DNA of 54,722 nucleotides, taken from the NCBI GenBank assembly GCA_035361075.1, contig DAOSBX010000024.1, positions 1-54,722 of the forward strand, written 5' to 3'. Position 1 is the first letter of the stretch. Every line of letters starts with the position of its first letter. The notes beneath the pieces are model-generated. The model searched no databases, was not told the DNA's origin, and saw nothing but the letters and a program-made list of their open reading frames with translations. Positions 25,336 through 35,554 of this stretch are shown here, one piece after another. A program made the translations under genes and the position numbers. Origin of the DNA: Candidatus Hydrogenedens sp. (GTDB taxonomy: Bacteria; Hydrogenedentota; Hydrogenedentia; Hydrogenedentales; Hydrogenedentaceae).

Positions 25336-26583
25336 ATGAATTCAAAAATATTTGTTTGTTTAATAACTTTTGCCCTATGTTCAATTACAGTTGCAACGAG
25401 CACACATTCTGAGTCATTAGATAAAATGAAAATCTTGGTGAAATCCAGTGATTATCAAATGGTAAACCCTGTGATTTCCTTACCGTGCAAAGAAACATTA
25501 CCCGATAATAAAATTGTAACGGTACTTCATCCAAAAACAGGAAAAGAATTCCCTGCTACCATTCACAATGGAGAGTTCACGTTTATCCCTGATGACATAG
25601 CTCCAAATTCAGAATGTATTTATGAGGTTCGCGTAAAAGATAAAACTCCAGATTATGTTTATCATGTTCAGATTACTCCTGGAGAGAAACCCGACACTAT
25701 TAAGGTAGAAATTGACAAAAAACTGTTTACAGTCTACCATTACGGGAAGGAGTGGAAAAAGCCTTTTCTCTGGCCATTACTTTCTGAAAATCAGGTTACC
25801 ATTACAAGAGATTACCCGATGAACCCTGAAGGCACTCCAAAATTCGCTCAGGACCATCCACATCATAAATCTTTTTGGACTGCTTACGGCAATATAAATG
25901 ATGTTAATCTCTGGACAGAAGAAGAGGGAACTGGGATACAACGCGTTGAAAACGTAAGTTATCGCTCTGGCGATGCCTATGGATGGATAATTAGCAACAA
26001 TAAATGGTGCGATAAAGACGGAAATTATGTAATTACAGAAAATCGAGAATATCGATTTTATACAACTCCCGAGAAAGGTCGTCTTTTTGATGCCTTCGTC
26101 TCATTTACAGCGGAAGAAAAAGATGCGGTATTCAAAGATACCAAGGAAGGAGGTATCGTTTCTGCAAGAATGCACCCAGATATCTCTACAAAAGGTATAA
26201 TCACAATCGCAAGTGGTGAGACTGGAGAAGATAAAGTTTGGGGAAAACCAACGCCATGGTGTGATTATTCCGCAGAACTCAAAGATATTGGCTGGAGAGG
26301 TTTGGCAATCTTTGATAATCCTTCAAACCTCCGCTATCCGACAAGCTGGCATGTACGTAAGTATGGCTTGTTCGCTGCAAATTGCTTTGGCTATTCCAAT
26401 TTCCGCGATAAAGATTATAATAAACCTCTTCTACCCGAAAACGGTGATTATACAATTAAAAAAGGAGATACATTATCTTTTCGTTATAGGATGTATGTCC
26501 ATTCTGGTAACGTGACTGATTCTATGGTAAAAGAACACGCACGGAATTTTCAGGAGACTATAAAAGCAGAGTGGACAAAATAA
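25336..26583 (+). CDS. Secreted DUF6807 (PmoA-like) family protein
   Basis: A 415-residue exported protein with a typical signal peptide (hydrophobic stretch about 6-20, cleavage probably after ATS or ATA). The mature part carries the family landmarks FAQDHPHHKSFWTAYGNIND, NLWTEEEGTG, GWRGLAIFDNPSNLRYPTSWHVR and a beta-rich C-terminus. The family is often annotated as methane oxygenase PmoA, but that label rests on a naming artefact; sequences like this are probably carbohydrate-related. It stands alone, divergent from the isomerase-like gene and tail-to-tail with the V-ATPase operon. Confidence 0.82.
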   Translation: MNSKIFVCLITFALCSITVATSTHSESLDKMKILVKSSDYQMVNPVISLPCKETLPDNKIVTVLHPKTGKEFPATIHNGEFTFIPDDIAPNSECIYEVRVKDKTPDYVYHVQITPGEKPDTIKVEIDKKLFTVYHYGKEWKKPFLWPLLSENQVTITRDYPMNPEGTPKFAQDHPHHKSFWTAYGNINDVNLWTEEEGTGIQRVENVSYRSGDAYGWIISNNKWCDKDGNYVITENREYRFYTTPEKGRLFDAFVSFTAEEKDAVFKDTKEGGIVSARMHPDISTKGIITIASGETGEDKVWGKPTPWCDYSAELKDIGWRGLAIFDNPSNLRYPTSWHVRKYGLFAANCFGYSNFRDKDYNKPLLPENGDYTIKKGDTLSFRYRMYVHSGNVTDSMVKEHARNFQETIKAEWTK

Positions 26584-26651
26584 AACTATTTTGCTTCATT
26601 AGAAATGTCCAATAGGTCAGACTCCCGTGTGAAACGTACCCGTTATACCCC

Positions 26652-27284
26652 TTATTTATTCGCCTCTTGTGCTAAACGTTGGGCTTTAATCCTCATTAAT
26701 TGACTGGTCGTTGAACGTTCCATCTCATCTAATTTATTCTTAATAAACTTAATAGTCTCTTTCATTCTCGGTATTAATGTATGTTCCAATGCATTAACTC
26801 TCCTACGCGTCTTCTCTATTTCCTGACATAGCCTACGAACAGTTTCTTCCAATTCTGCCATTTTTAACAGTTTTGGCAAAAATTCCTTCATCTGGGTAAT
26901 TGCTTTGTCTAATTCTGATGAGGTGTGGATTAATGAATAGCCCCCTTCACTTTTCCCAAATGTAATTTCCAATTTCGGAATCTGAACACTCATTAATCTT
27001 TGTGTTTTTATCTCAATTTTCATCTCTTGACGTGTTGATTCCAGAGCATCTTCGACAATCAATCGTGATGAGGTTGCCTCTGCCAACACGAATAATTTCA
27101 GAACTTGAGGCAATTCATCATCAACCTCTAATCTTGCCTTTTTATATTCAGCGGTAATACGCCCGAAATCCTTCATTAAACCATCTAACTTATCTTTTAA
27201 TAACTTATGACCACGTTGAGCAACAACAAGTCTCTTACGTAGCCTAAGTAATTCCATTCGTGTTGGGTTAACTGCTAATCGCAT
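26652..27284 (-). CDS. atpD: V-type ATP synthase subunit D
   Basis: Subunit D forms the coiled-coil central shaft turning inside the A3B3 head. The 210-residue sequence opens with the family signature VNPTRMELLRLRKRLVVAQRGHKLLKDKLD and ends in another long helix with LEHTLIPRMKETIKFIKNKLDEMER; both helices are rich in heptad leucines. It is the last gene of the nine-gene operon, 21 bp after subunit B. The symbol follows V-type naming and should not be confused with the F-type beta subunit. Confidence 0.95.
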   Translation of the reverse strand: MRLAVNPTRMELLRLRKRLVVAQRGHKLLKDKLDGLMKDFGRITAEYKKARLEVDDELPQVLKLFVLAEATSSRLIVEDALESTRQEMKIEIKTQRLMSVQIPKLEITFGKSEGGYSLIHTSSELDKAITQMKEFLPKLLKMAELEETVRRLCQEIEKTRRRVNALEHTLIPRMKETIKFIKNKLDEMERSTTSQLMRIKAQRLAQEANK

Positions 27285-27305
27285 ACGACAACCTTATTAG
27301 AAACT

Positions 27306-28685
27306 TTATTTGTTTTCTGGATAGTATTTTTCTATAAATTCAGGTTTTACTCGTTTCAATTCAGATTTTGGTAACATCCCGAGTAATTCCCATCCGATTC
27401 GCAAACTATCTTCAATACTACGGTTCTCGTCTTCACCTTGCCTTATGAACCTATCCTCAAACGCATCTGCGAACTTCACATACAATAAATCAATATCGCT
27501 CAATGCCGATTCCCCTAAAACTACGGCTAATTCTTTTGCATTTTTACCGCGTGCATACGCCGCATATAACTGATTCATGACATTAGCATGGTCTTCACGT
27601 GTCTTTCCTACACCGATACCTTTATCCTTCAAACGTGATAGTGAAGGCAAAACATCCACAGGTGGGTAAATCCCTTGTGCATGTAAGGAACGACTTAAAA
27701 TAATCTGCCCTTCTGTAATATACCCTGTTAAGTCAGGGATAGGATGAGTTTTATCATCCTCAGGCATGGTTAACACAGGCAATTGTGTAATAGAACCATT
27801 TTTCCCCTTTATTCTGCCTGCTCGTTCATAAATCGTACTCAAGTCTGTGTATAAATAACCAGGATAACCACGCCTACCTGGCACCTCTTTTCGTGCCGCG
27901 GAGATTTCACGTAAGGCTTCACAATAATTTGTAAGGTCAGTTAATATAACCAACACATGCATATCTTTTTCAAAGGCTAAGAATTCCGCCACAGTTAACG
28001 CCATACGTGGGACTGCGATACGTTCAATAGCAGGGTCATCTGCAAGGTTAATAAACAAAACTGCCCGTTCAAGAGCCCCTGTTCTACGAAAGTCATTAAT
28101 GAAAAATTCGGATTCTTCGAAGGTAATACCCATTGTAGCGAATATAACGGCGAACTTCTCGCCTGTCTTCAATACTCTTGCTTGTCGTGCTACCTGTGCC
28201 GCCATTCTTGAATGTGGCAAACCTGAACCTGAGAAGAAGGGCAATTTCTGCCCACGAACCAGCGGATTTAGTAAATCGATAGTTGAAATACCCGTTTGAA
28301 TAAACTCGTTAGGATAGTCACGAGCAAAAGGATTCATTGGATTACCATTAACATTTAACCATTTTTCGGGAATAATTGGAGGCCCGTCATCAATGGGTCT
28401 TCCGAATCCATCAAAAACTCTACCCAACATATCTTCAGATACACCTAACTCTACACCTTTACCCAAAAACTTCACAGTTACTCCCTGGGGAGCCAAACCA
28501 CTGGTTCCTTCAAACACCTGAACCACTGCTTTATCTTTATTAACCTCTAATACCTGACCCCGTCGGGTAGTCCCATCGTCCAGACGAATATCTGTTAGTT
28601 CACCGAAGGTAATGCCTTCAACACCTTCTACCAACATTAATGGACCGATTATTTCTTTTACTGTGCGATATTCTTTTGTAATCAC
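27306..28685 (-). CDS. atpB: V-type ATP synthase subunit B
   Basis: The non-catalytic subunit of the hexameric head. It is 459 residues and shows PFFSGSGLPHSRMAAQVARQA in place of a Walker A loop, as expected for B subunits, plus the DLTNYCEALREISAARKEVPGRRGYPGYLYTDLSTIYERAG stretch. The start is GTG preceded by GAGGTGA. It lies between A and D, as in archaeal and enterococcal operons. Confidence 0.96.
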   Translation of the reverse strand: MITKEYRTVKEIIGPLMLVEGVEGITFGELTDIRLDDGTTRRGQVLEVNKDKAVVQVFEGTSGLAPQGVTVKFLGKGVELGVSEDMLGRVFDGFGRPIDDGPPIIPEKWLNVNGNPMNPFARDYPNEFIQTGISTIDLLNPLVRGQKLPFFSGSGLPHSRMAAQVARQARVLKTGEKFAVIFATMGITFEESEFFINDFRRTGALERAVLFINLADDPAIERIAVPRMALTVAEFLAFEKDMHVLVILTDLTNYCEALREISAARKEVPGRRGYPGYLYTDLSTIYERAGRIKGKNGSITQLPVLTMPEDDKTHPIPDLTGYITEGQIILSRSLHAQGIYPPVDVLPSLSRLKDKGIGVGKTREDHANVMNQLYAAYARGKNAKELAVVLGESALSDIDLLYVKFADAFEDRFIRQGEDENRSIEDSLRIGWELLGMLPKSELKRVKPEFIEKYYPENK

Positions 28686-28725
28686 GGTCGTTCACCTCAC
28701 TCTGTTTGAGTTAATTTCCATTTTA

Positions 28726-30486
28726 TTAAGATAACAATGCTTTAACTTGTTCCGAAATTTTATTTCGTAAACCATCAAACTGGTCTAACTTATCTTCACG
28801 TATCATCTTTGCCTTTGAAATTTCCTCTAATACAGGCAAATTCAATAACTTTGTTAATGGCACACCTTTTTGCAATGCAGGACGAACTTCATCGTAGTAG
28901 TATAAAATGGTATATAACAGTTGAAATTGTTTTAACATGGAGGAATATGTATCGATTTCATCAAATGCATTCTGATGTAAAAAGTCTTCTCTTATCATTT
29001 TTGCCGCCTGCATAAGTAAGCGGTCTTCCGCAGGTAATGCATCCATACCTACCAAACGAACTAATTCTTCTAATTCAGCTTCCCTCTGTAAAATTGCCAT
29101 TGCTCGTCTACGAACTTCAGACCATTTGGGATTATAGTTCTCATTTGCATACTTATCAACAACTTCCTGATATAGTGAATAAGAGGTTAACCAGTTAATA
29201 GCAGGGAAATGTCTTGCAAACGCTAATTTATCATCTAACCCCCAAAAAACCTTCACTACACGCAAGGTAGCCTGCACAACAGGTTCGGAGAAATCACCGC
29301 CTGGGGGAGAAACTGCACCAATTAAAGATAGTGTTCCATTTCTTTTATCTGAGCCTAAACAAATCACATTTCCCGACCGTTCATAGAAACTCGCAATCCG
29401 TGTCCCTAAGTATGCAGGATAACCTTCTTCACCTGGCATTTCTTCTAAACGTCCTGACATTTCACGCATGGCTTCTGCCCACCGACTTGTTGAGTCAGCC
29501 ATCAAAGCCACACTATATCCCATATCGCGGAAATATTCCGCAATTGTGATTCCCGTGAATACACTCGCTTCACGAGCAGCCACAGGCATGTTTGATGTAT
29601 TAGCTATTAACACCGTTCGTTCCATAAGTGGTTCGCCCGATTCAGGGTCTTTTAACTCGGGGAATTCCATAAGCACGTCTGTCATTTCATTTCCGCGTTC
29701 ACCGCAACCTACATACACCACAATACTTGCATTAGCCCATTTTGCTAACTGATGTTGAACCACGGTCTTTCCACTACCGAATGGACCAGGAACGCATGCA
29801 GTTCCTCCTTTCGTCATCGGGAAAAACATATCCAATACCCGTTGCCCTGTGGTCAAGGGTTCTAATGGCGGGAGTTTCTTTGCTACTGGTCTCGGCTGAC
29901 GAACAGGCCAACGTTGAACCATAGTTAATTCACGTAGACCTTTCTCAGTTTCAATAACCGCTATTACCGTATCTACATTACCTTCTACGGGTCCTATCTT
30001 CTTTACTGTTCCTTCTACACCATGAGGAACCATTATTTTATGAACAACCAACTTTGTCTCACGAACAGTCCCCAAAATATCGCCAGGTACAACGTGGTCA
30101 CCTACCTTAGCCACTGGTTCAAATTTCCAAATCATGGTACGGTCTAAGGAAGGACTTTCTGCCCCACGGACAATATACTCACCAAATTGTGCTGCTATTT
30201 TATCTAAGGGACGCTGTACTCCATCATAAATAGACCGAATCAATCCGGGTCCTAATTCTACGCTTAATGCTTCTCCTGTCCTGAATACAGGTTGTCCCGG
30301 ACCAATACCTCCGGTCTCTTCATACACCTGTATGGAATAATCTTCTCCACGTATTTCAATAATTTCGCCAAACAATTTGGCATTTCCGACCCGAACCATT
30401 TCATACATACGTGCACCGGACAAACCACGCGCAACTACTAACGGTCCGGATACTTTAACAACTTCACCCTGAATGTTTGTGCTCAT
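28726..30486 (-). CDS. atpA: V-type ATP synthase subunit A (catalytic)
   Basis: The 586-residue catalytic subunit has an N-terminal barrel, the A-type non-homologous insert (about 110-200), the Walker A loop GPFGSGKTVVQHQLAKWA (about 232-249) and the catalytic Glu in the VYVGCGERGNEM region. MADSTSRWAEAMREMSGRLEEMPGEEGYPAYL follows. All residues needed for ATP hydrolysis are in place. It directly precedes B in the operon. Confidence 0.97.
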   Translation of the reverse strand: MSTNIQGEVVKVSGPLVVARGLSGARMYEMVRVGNAKLFGEIIEIRGEDYSIQVYEETGGIGPGQPVFRTGEALSVELGPGLIRSIYDGVQRPLDKIAAQFGEYIVRGAESPSLDRTMIWKFEPVAKVGDHVVPGDILGTVRETKLVVHKIMVPHGVEGTVKKIGPVEGNVDTVIAVIETEKGLRELTMVQRWPVRQPRPVAKKLPPLEPLTTGQRVLDMFFPMTKGGTACVPGPFGSGKTVVQHQLAKWANASIVVYVGCGERGNEMTDVLMEFPELKDPESGEPLMERTVLIANTSNMPVAAREASVFTGITIAEYFRDMGYSVALMADSTSRWAEAMREMSGRLEEMPGEEGYPAYLGTRIASFYERSGNVICLGSDKRNGTLSLIGAVSPPGGDFSEPVVQATLRVVKVFWGLDDKLAFARHFPAINWLTSYSLYQEVVDKYANENYNPKWSEVRRRAMAILQREAELEELVRLVGMDALPAEDRLLMQAAKMIREDFLHQNAFDEIDTYSSMLKQFQLLYTILYYYDEVRPALQKGVPLTKLLNLPVLEEISKAKMIREDKLDQFDGLRNKISEQVKALLS

Positions 30487-30562
30487 ATTCTATTTCCCTA
30501 ATGTTCCTTATTTTTATTCATCATATAATTTATTTCACATATATTTTTATTATTTATTTTCA

Positions 30563-30892
30563 TCAGGATTGTTCCTCTTTACCGAGCATATCTACTCCAA
30601 TGGAATACTCTATCTGACGCTTCAACTCTTTAAAGCCCAGATGGATACTTCCTTTATGTGTAGGTATTGTCGTAATAACAGCATTGCTAATTAAACGATA
30701 ATCCTGAATAAGTTCTTTCGATTCCTGAGCAAGTTCTTCTGTAATCAAGATAATTTCTGCCCCACCATCTTGTTGTATTTGCTGAAATGCCCTCTGCAGG
30801 TCGTTCGGCGTCAAGGCATGAAATACTTCAAAACCTGCGGATTTAAATCCTTGAATTAAACTTTTTTCACCTATAACATACGCTTTATACAT
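30563..30892 (-). CDS. atpF: V-type ATP synthase subunit F
   Basis: A 109-residue Rossmann-like stalk protein, called NtpG in Enterococcus. It opens YKAYVIGEKSLIQGFKSAGFEVF and has the IILITEELAQESKELI helix of the family. It contacts subunit D and can regulate rotation. The start overlaps the end of subunit C by 8 bp, which indicates translational coupling. Confidence 0.9.
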   Translation of the reverse strand: MYKAYVIGEKSLIQGFKSAGFEVFHALTPNDLQRAFQQIQQDGGAEIILITEELAQESKELIQDYRLISNAVITTIPTHKGSIHLGFKELKRQIEYSIGVDMLGKEEQS

Positions 30893-31877
30893 ACGTTTGC
30901 CTTATCCTATCTTTCAACATTGCTGAGGGCAAGCCATTCAGCTTCCCACTAATAAGCAGTTTTAAGTTAAATGCCTCAACATGCATTCCCCAACAAAAAG
31001 CTCCAACTCGCTCAGGACCCATTGTTTGTAATTTTGCATGTTTAACATAGTTCGTAAGTAAATCTGAGGTCATTTGTTCAAACTTCGGAATTTGTTCATC
31101 CTCACTTAAGTCTAAACATTCACGCCATATATCTCCTACAATTCCTGGGATAACTCCACCCCAAGACCGAAGTTCATTTATACTACACAACTCACCGACA
31201 AGATGATTAAATGGCTCAATAGGCAGAAGATATTGTTGAAACATTTTCAAGTTATGCCCTGCCTTCAATGCACGCCACAATACAACTATTAATTTCGACA
31301 AAATTCTAAGTTCAGACCAATCTTTTAATAGTGGACAATCTAATTGTGAAATAAGATCTAAATAATGCCTCAAATAACTACCATCTAAAACAATGTCTGT
31401 AATCAGCGGATTTTCAGATTGAACCCCTGCAGGATTACATATCGCCGTTATTGCTGGACGGATAACCTCTGGGAATAACGATGGATTAGCGGAAGCAATT
31501 TCTGCAAGTCGTGATTCGGTAAAAATATTTTTAGGGAAAAGAGGATTTTTGCCGTTTATTGCTCGTTTTAGGTTTACATAATCTTCACTTAATAAAAATA
31601 CATCCGTAATCTCTGGTGAAGGACATGCTTTCTTTAATTCATATATCTGAGCATGAACATAATTATCAATTATCGTGCTCCAGTCCTCCCACGTCTCTGC
31701 CCCAGGAACCATAAACTCACGTAATGTTGTCTCTTGAAGACGATGTAATACGTCCTCTGGCTTCTCGATACTTCCAAGATTCATAAAAAAGTCATAGGAC
31801 ATTAACCGCCCTTCTAATACGCTGATTTGTCCACATACAAATCCCCAACGATGTTGTCCTTTCGAAAGGGCTTTCAA
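30885..31877 (-). CDS. atpC: V-type ATP synthase subunit C
   Basis: The 330-residue AC39-type subunit forms the funnel that couples the central shaft to the K ring. It begins with RWGFVCGQISVLEGRLMS, the family N-terminus, and has three similar helical lobes. It lies between E and F in the operon order E-C-F. No catalytic motif is expected. Confidence 0.9.
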   Translation of the reverse strand: MKALSKGQHRWGFVCGQISVLEGRLMSYDFFMNLGSIEKPEDVLHRLQETTLREFMVPGAETWEDWSTIIDNYVHAQIYELKKACPSPEITDVFLLSEDYVNLKRAINGKNPLFPKNIFTESRLAEIASANPSLFPEVIRPAITAICNPAGVQSENPLITDIVLDGSYLRHYLDLISQLDCPLLKDWSELRILSKLIVVLWRALKAGHNLKMFQQYLLPIEPFNHLVGELCSINELRSWGGVIPGIVGDIWRECLDLSEDEQIPKFEQMTSDLLTNYVKHAKLQTMGPERVGAFCWGMHVEAFNLKLLISGKLNGLPSAMLKDRIRQTYV

Positions 31878-31903
31878 ACACCTACTCCTTCTTGTTTCCT
31901 AAA

Positions 31904-32500
31904 TTAAGTGTTCTCACTAAATAACTTCTGTGCAATGACTGGGACTAATTCCCGTTGTAAATCTGCCAAAAGAGTATCTATCGTCTGGTCAATCTGGAAG
32001 CCTTTACCGATAAACAAAAAACCTCCACGTGCAGGGAGATAATTTTGTTCATCAATTGTAATGGCACCTGCTCCCTTTTGAGCATTCCAGTTAGTAACCA
32101 AGGTTTTAAATATATTCAAATCGTCTTTATGGACTCGAAGAATGCCGTTAGACTCATTGGCAATGGCACGTTCCATTAACTTCTGCATTAATTGCTGATA
32201 TTCATTTCCAGGGATACGAAGTATTTCCTGCTTCGCTTTTTGAAACACTTGATTTATTATCTGATTCTTTTCTTTTAGAATCTCTTTATTGATTTGTCCC
32301 TGAACCTGAACTAATTTACGTGCCATCTCTTCATCAATATTGCGAATAGCAGTTTGATACTGCCGTTCCGCTTTTTCCTCGGCATTTCTCTGAGCAGATT
32401 TCTTTTTTTCGTCGGCTTCTTTTTGTGCGGCTTTTATAATCAATTCCGCTTCATGCTGAACTGATTCTAATACCGCTTTATTAATTTCTTCTAATGCCAT
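31904..32500 (-). CDS. atpE: V-type ATP synthase subunit E
   Basis: The peripheral stator subunit, 198 residues. The N-terminal half (about 12-110) is a long charged coiled coil rich in Ala, Glu, Lys and Gln, followed by a compact C-terminal domain with GILRVHKDDLNIFKTLV and GGFLFIGKGFQIDQTIDTLLADLQREL. It pairs with the 103-residue coiled-coil subunit at the operon start to form a stalk linking the head to subunit I. Confidence 0.92.
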   Translation of the reverse strand: MALEEINKAVLESVQHEAELIIKAAQKEADEKKKSAQRNAEEKAERQYQTAIRNIDEEMARKLVQVQGQINKEILKEKNQIINQVFQKAKQEILRIPGNEYQQLMQKLMERAIANESNGILRVHKDDLNIFKTLVTNWNAQKGAGAITIDEQNYLPARGGFLFIGKGFQIDQTIDTLLADLQRELVPVIAQKLFSENT

Positions 32501-32538
32501 TGTTTTTTCCTTACAATGGATACAGTAAGATGTTATTC

Positions 32539-33060
32539 TTATTGTCCACGAATATATGCAGTTACATTATTATCAGCAGTTAACCAGTTAATAGCAAGGA
32601 TAGCCACTAACAATGCTACCACAGCATACGTTTCTACCATAGCAGGCAATATAACAGAGCGACCAAATGCCTCGGGTCTTCGTGCAACTAATGAAATACT
32701 TGCCGCTGACGCTTCACCCTGCCATTGGGCGGAGAAATACAATGCAAGTCCAACTCCTAATCCCAAAACGAACAGGGCTAACCCTGTCCCAGGTGTGATT
32801 ATCATCTGTCCGGAGATTAAACCTGAACGGACAAAGATAAGTATGGCAGTAATAAATCCATAGAACCCTTGCGTTCCAGGCAATGCCAGTAGCACCAATA
32901 GTCTTCCAAAAAGGTCCGGTTTTTCGCTTAACACGCCACCTACCGCTTGAGAAGCGATACCAATTCCTTTTCCGGACCCGGAGCATCCTAAACCTACGGC
33001 TAAACCTGCTCCTGCGATTGCTAATCCACGACCAATTTCGATTGCAAGTGCGTTATCCAT
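32539..33060 (-). CDS. atpK: V-type ATP synthase subunit K (rotor ring), sodium-type ligands
   Basis: A 173-residue proteolipid with four membrane helices (two fused hairpins). The first hairpin carries LPGTQGFYGF without an acidic residue; the second has MVETYA with the ion-carrying Glu143. Leu60, Thr63, Gln64, Gln114 and Glu143 match the five sodium ligands known in Enterococcus hirae NtpK (Leu61, Thr64, Gln65, Gln110, Glu139). One Glu per four helices is also the NtpK pattern. This supports a sodium-translocating ring; transport itself is inferred. Confidence 0.93.
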   Translation of the reverse strand: MDNALAIEIGRGLAIAGAGLAVGLGCSGSGKGIGIASQAVGGVLSEKPDLFGRLLVLLALPGTQGFYGFITAILIFVRSGLISGQMIITPGTGLALFVLGLGVGLALYFSAQWQGEASAASISLVARRPEAFGRSVILPAMVETYAVVALLVAILAINWLTADNNVTAYIRGQ

Positions 33061-33122
33061 ACACTTATCTCCATGTTTTAACGGTTATCAGTTGATTTAT
33101 TCCATTTACATTTATTTTCATT

Positions 33123-35195
33123 TTATTTTTTCTCATCAGAACTTACTAAAATTGCATTTTCAGAGTTAAAACCTAACGGTTCGAACGCCTTTCCACCACC
33201 TTCGTAGAAGCGACCAAAGAATTCAACTAAAATAAGACGCATTGAGTGCACAAAAGCACCCATTACGCTAATCAGGAAATTAAACATGTGTCCAATAACC
33301 AAAGCAAAAATAAATATGAAAAACCCTACATAAGGGATGGGGCGTACAAGATTCGCAATCATGTTGAAAGACATAGCCACTATAGAGGTAGTTAATCCTA
33401 ATGCCAATAAACGGCAATACGACATCGTGTCACCAATAAATGCGGTGATACCATAACTACCTACAATACCGTAAAGACTAATTAACCCTGTAATAAATCG
33501 GGCAATTGGGTTTGTCTGGTCGCGTCCCTGAGTTAAGACTAACCCTAATGCTCCTAACCCAAATAATGCGATACCAAGCCAATTCAACCACACTGGTGGA
33601 GTAATAAACATACCACTAACGATGATAATAAAGCCAGGCAAAGCGATAAGCCATAATAATCCGTCCATAATTGCTCCTGCTTTATCACCTCGCTTTGCCA
33701 TACCATACATTTTCAAACCGATGCCAAAAAATTGATTTACAATCCCAATAAACAAAGCAAAAAGCAATAATACTACTGGCTGGTCCATTGGATTTAGTAT
33801 TGTCGTTTTTTCAATTACCCTCTGGAAAATATTATTTTCACCTAAATATTCAGGTTTATATAAATCACCAAAAAAAGAACCTAATAGAAAACCGAATAAA
33901 ATTGTCGGTAAGGAGGCAAAAAATAGTAATTTTGAAAAATTATATATACCTTCATAAGGTTTGGTTCGTCTCATAAGGTAAAGACTTGCTAATAACAAAA
34001 TCAGCCCATAAGCCACATCGCCGAAGCATATCCCAAAAAATAAGTAAAACCCCCACATCAAATAAGGTGATGGGTCAAAGAAATCATAAGGAGGTAAACC
34101 ATACATATTAATTAACATCTGGACAGGACGTACTAATGGGGGTAATGTAATACTTATTGGAACATCTTCCCCTGGTGCAGGGTCATCTACTAATATCGAA
34201 ACTTCCGGCATCTCAGACTTCAATGTCTGACTTAATTTTTCCAAGTCCCTTTCACGAACATAACCTGTTAATATCTGGATATACTTTCCCTCAACTGCTA
34301 ATGTTTTGGACATAACCATCCGTTTTTTATTGTCCCAATAAGCCTTCAATACCTCGACTGTCCGACGGTGAACAGACAGTTTATGTGCTTTATTTGCAAT
34401 TTCTTGGGCTTGCACACGTAACCCTGCCAGATCTGCCTTAAGTTCTCGGATATGGTCACGAACAGTTCCAAAAATTTCTGGTAATACAATCTCTTCGAAG
34501 CCATTTTCCCTTAAAACTTTTTGAACTTCTTCAATATCCATAGGTAAACATGCTACAAGTACCCAAACCTCATCCTTGGCTGTGTATTTTGGAATATCAT
34601 TAACTTCCCCTGTTTGCCGATAACACGTTCCATGATGTACCAATTCTATTGCCGTTTTTTTGTTTAACGAACCCTTATTAATCAATTCCAAATAAGAAGC
34701 ATAAGAAATCTTGCCAAATAAAAGTTTTACCCTTTTTGTGCTCTTAAAATCGCGAATGGTAAACGGTAAATCTTCAAACGGTTCTAATTCCACAATTTGA
34801 TTTTCAATTGTGGATATAGCCCTCTCCACCTTCCGATATTCTACATCAAGGTCTTGTGCTACACGAAAAACTTCTTCTAAATTAAACTTATGAAGAGCAT
34901 TATCCAATTCCTCTTTGGTAATTAATAACGGAACAGGTGCCAAACCCTGAATAAATCCTTTTACTACAGGAGCAAAAATATCCAACAAAGATAAAATCGT
35001 TTGTATTTTCTGTAAATTTGTATCAATTTCTTCTGTTACAATATCAGGCCGTTTTAAGCACTCTTTCAATTCAGGATAATTAGTTAGAACATCCGTTACT
35101 TCATAAATGCCCAAACTGTGCAACGTTTTAAGCAACCGCTGTGATGCCTTCTTTGGCGATAATAATGTAACTTTTTTCATTCGGTCTATAGCCAT
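33123..35195 (-). CDS. atpI: V-type ATP synthase subunit I
   Basis: The 690-residue stator subunit has a soluble N-terminal half of coiled coils (to about 370) and a membrane half with seven to eight helices beginning YLMWGFYLFFGICFGDVAYG. The essential half-channel arginine is in YCRLLALGLTTSIVAMS (about residue 594). It guides ions to and from the K ring and anchors the peripheral stalks. It lies between the coiled-coil subunit and K, as in ntp operons. Confidence 0.95.
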   Translation of the reverse strand: MAIDRMKKVTLLSPKKASQRLLKTLHSLGIYEVTDVLTNYPELKECLKRPDIVTEEIDTNLQKIQTILSLLDIFAPVVKGFIQGLAPVPLLITKEELDNALHKFNLEEVFRVAQDLDVEYRKVERAISTIENQIVELEPFEDLPFTIRDFKSTKRVKLLFGKISYASYLELINKGSLNKKTAIELVHHGTCYRQTGEVNDIPKYTAKDEVWVLVACLPMDIEEVQKVLRENGFEEIVLPEIFGTVRDHIRELKADLAGLRVQAQEIANKAHKLSVHRRTVEVLKAYWDNKKRMVMSKTLAVEGKYIQILTGYVRERDLEKLSQTLKSEMPEVSILVDDPAPGEDVPISITLPPLVRPVQMLINMYGLPPYDFFDPSPYLMWGFYLFFGICFGDVAYGLILLLASLYLMRRTKPYEGIYNFSKLLFFASLPTILFGFLLGSFFGDLYKPEYLGENNIFQRVIEKTTILNPMDQPVVLLLFALFIGIVNQFFGIGLKMYGMAKRGDKAGAIMDGLLWLIALPGFIIIVSGMFITPPVWLNWLGIALFGLGALGLVLTQGRDQTNPIARFITGLISLYGIVGSYGITAFIGDTMSYCRLLALGLTTSIVAMSFNMIANLVRPIPYVGFFIFIFALVIGHMFNFLISVMGAFVHSMRLILVEFFGRFYEGGGKAFEPLGFNSENAILVSSDEKK

Positions 35196-35213
35196 AGCCC
35201 GTACTTTCTTTCC

Positions 35214-35525
35214 CTAAAACTGTTTGAGCCTATTCACAACAAATTTTACTTGCTCTTCAATTTTACTCTGCGGAACTTCACGTACCTTTCTTATTTCTGA
35301 TTCACCTTCAATCTTTAATTTTTCTTCTTCTTGCTTTTCTTTCTGTTCAGCACTTTCACGATACTTCTTAATCTTTTCTTCATTACTTTTTTCTATTTCT
35401 TCTACAATCTTTTTGGCTTCTTCTTCAGCACGTTCAACAATCTTTTTGGCTTCTTGTCGAGCCTCTTCTAATATTCTTTCAGCCTTTCCCTCTATATCTA
35501 AAATTTGCTTAATAAGTATAGACAT
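35214..35525 (-). CDS. V-type ATP synthase coiled-coil stalk subunit (G/H, NtpF-like)
   Basis: The 103-residue protein is almost wholly a charged coiled coil (KAERILEEARQEAKKIVERA at about 14-33, then Glu/Lys-rich repeats) with no membrane segment. Its size, composition and place as first gene directly before subunit I match NtpF/AhaH, the partner of subunit E in the peripheral stalk. Low complexity means homology alone is weak; position carries the assignment. Confidence 0.85.
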   Translation of the reverse strand: MSILIKQILDIEGKAERILEEARQEAKKIVERAEEEAKKIVEEIEKSNEEKIKKYRESAEQKEKQEEEKLKIEGESEIRKVREVPQSKIEEQVKFVVNRLKQF

Positions 35526-35554
35526 ATCCCTTACCTTCTATAAAATTTCTACCA

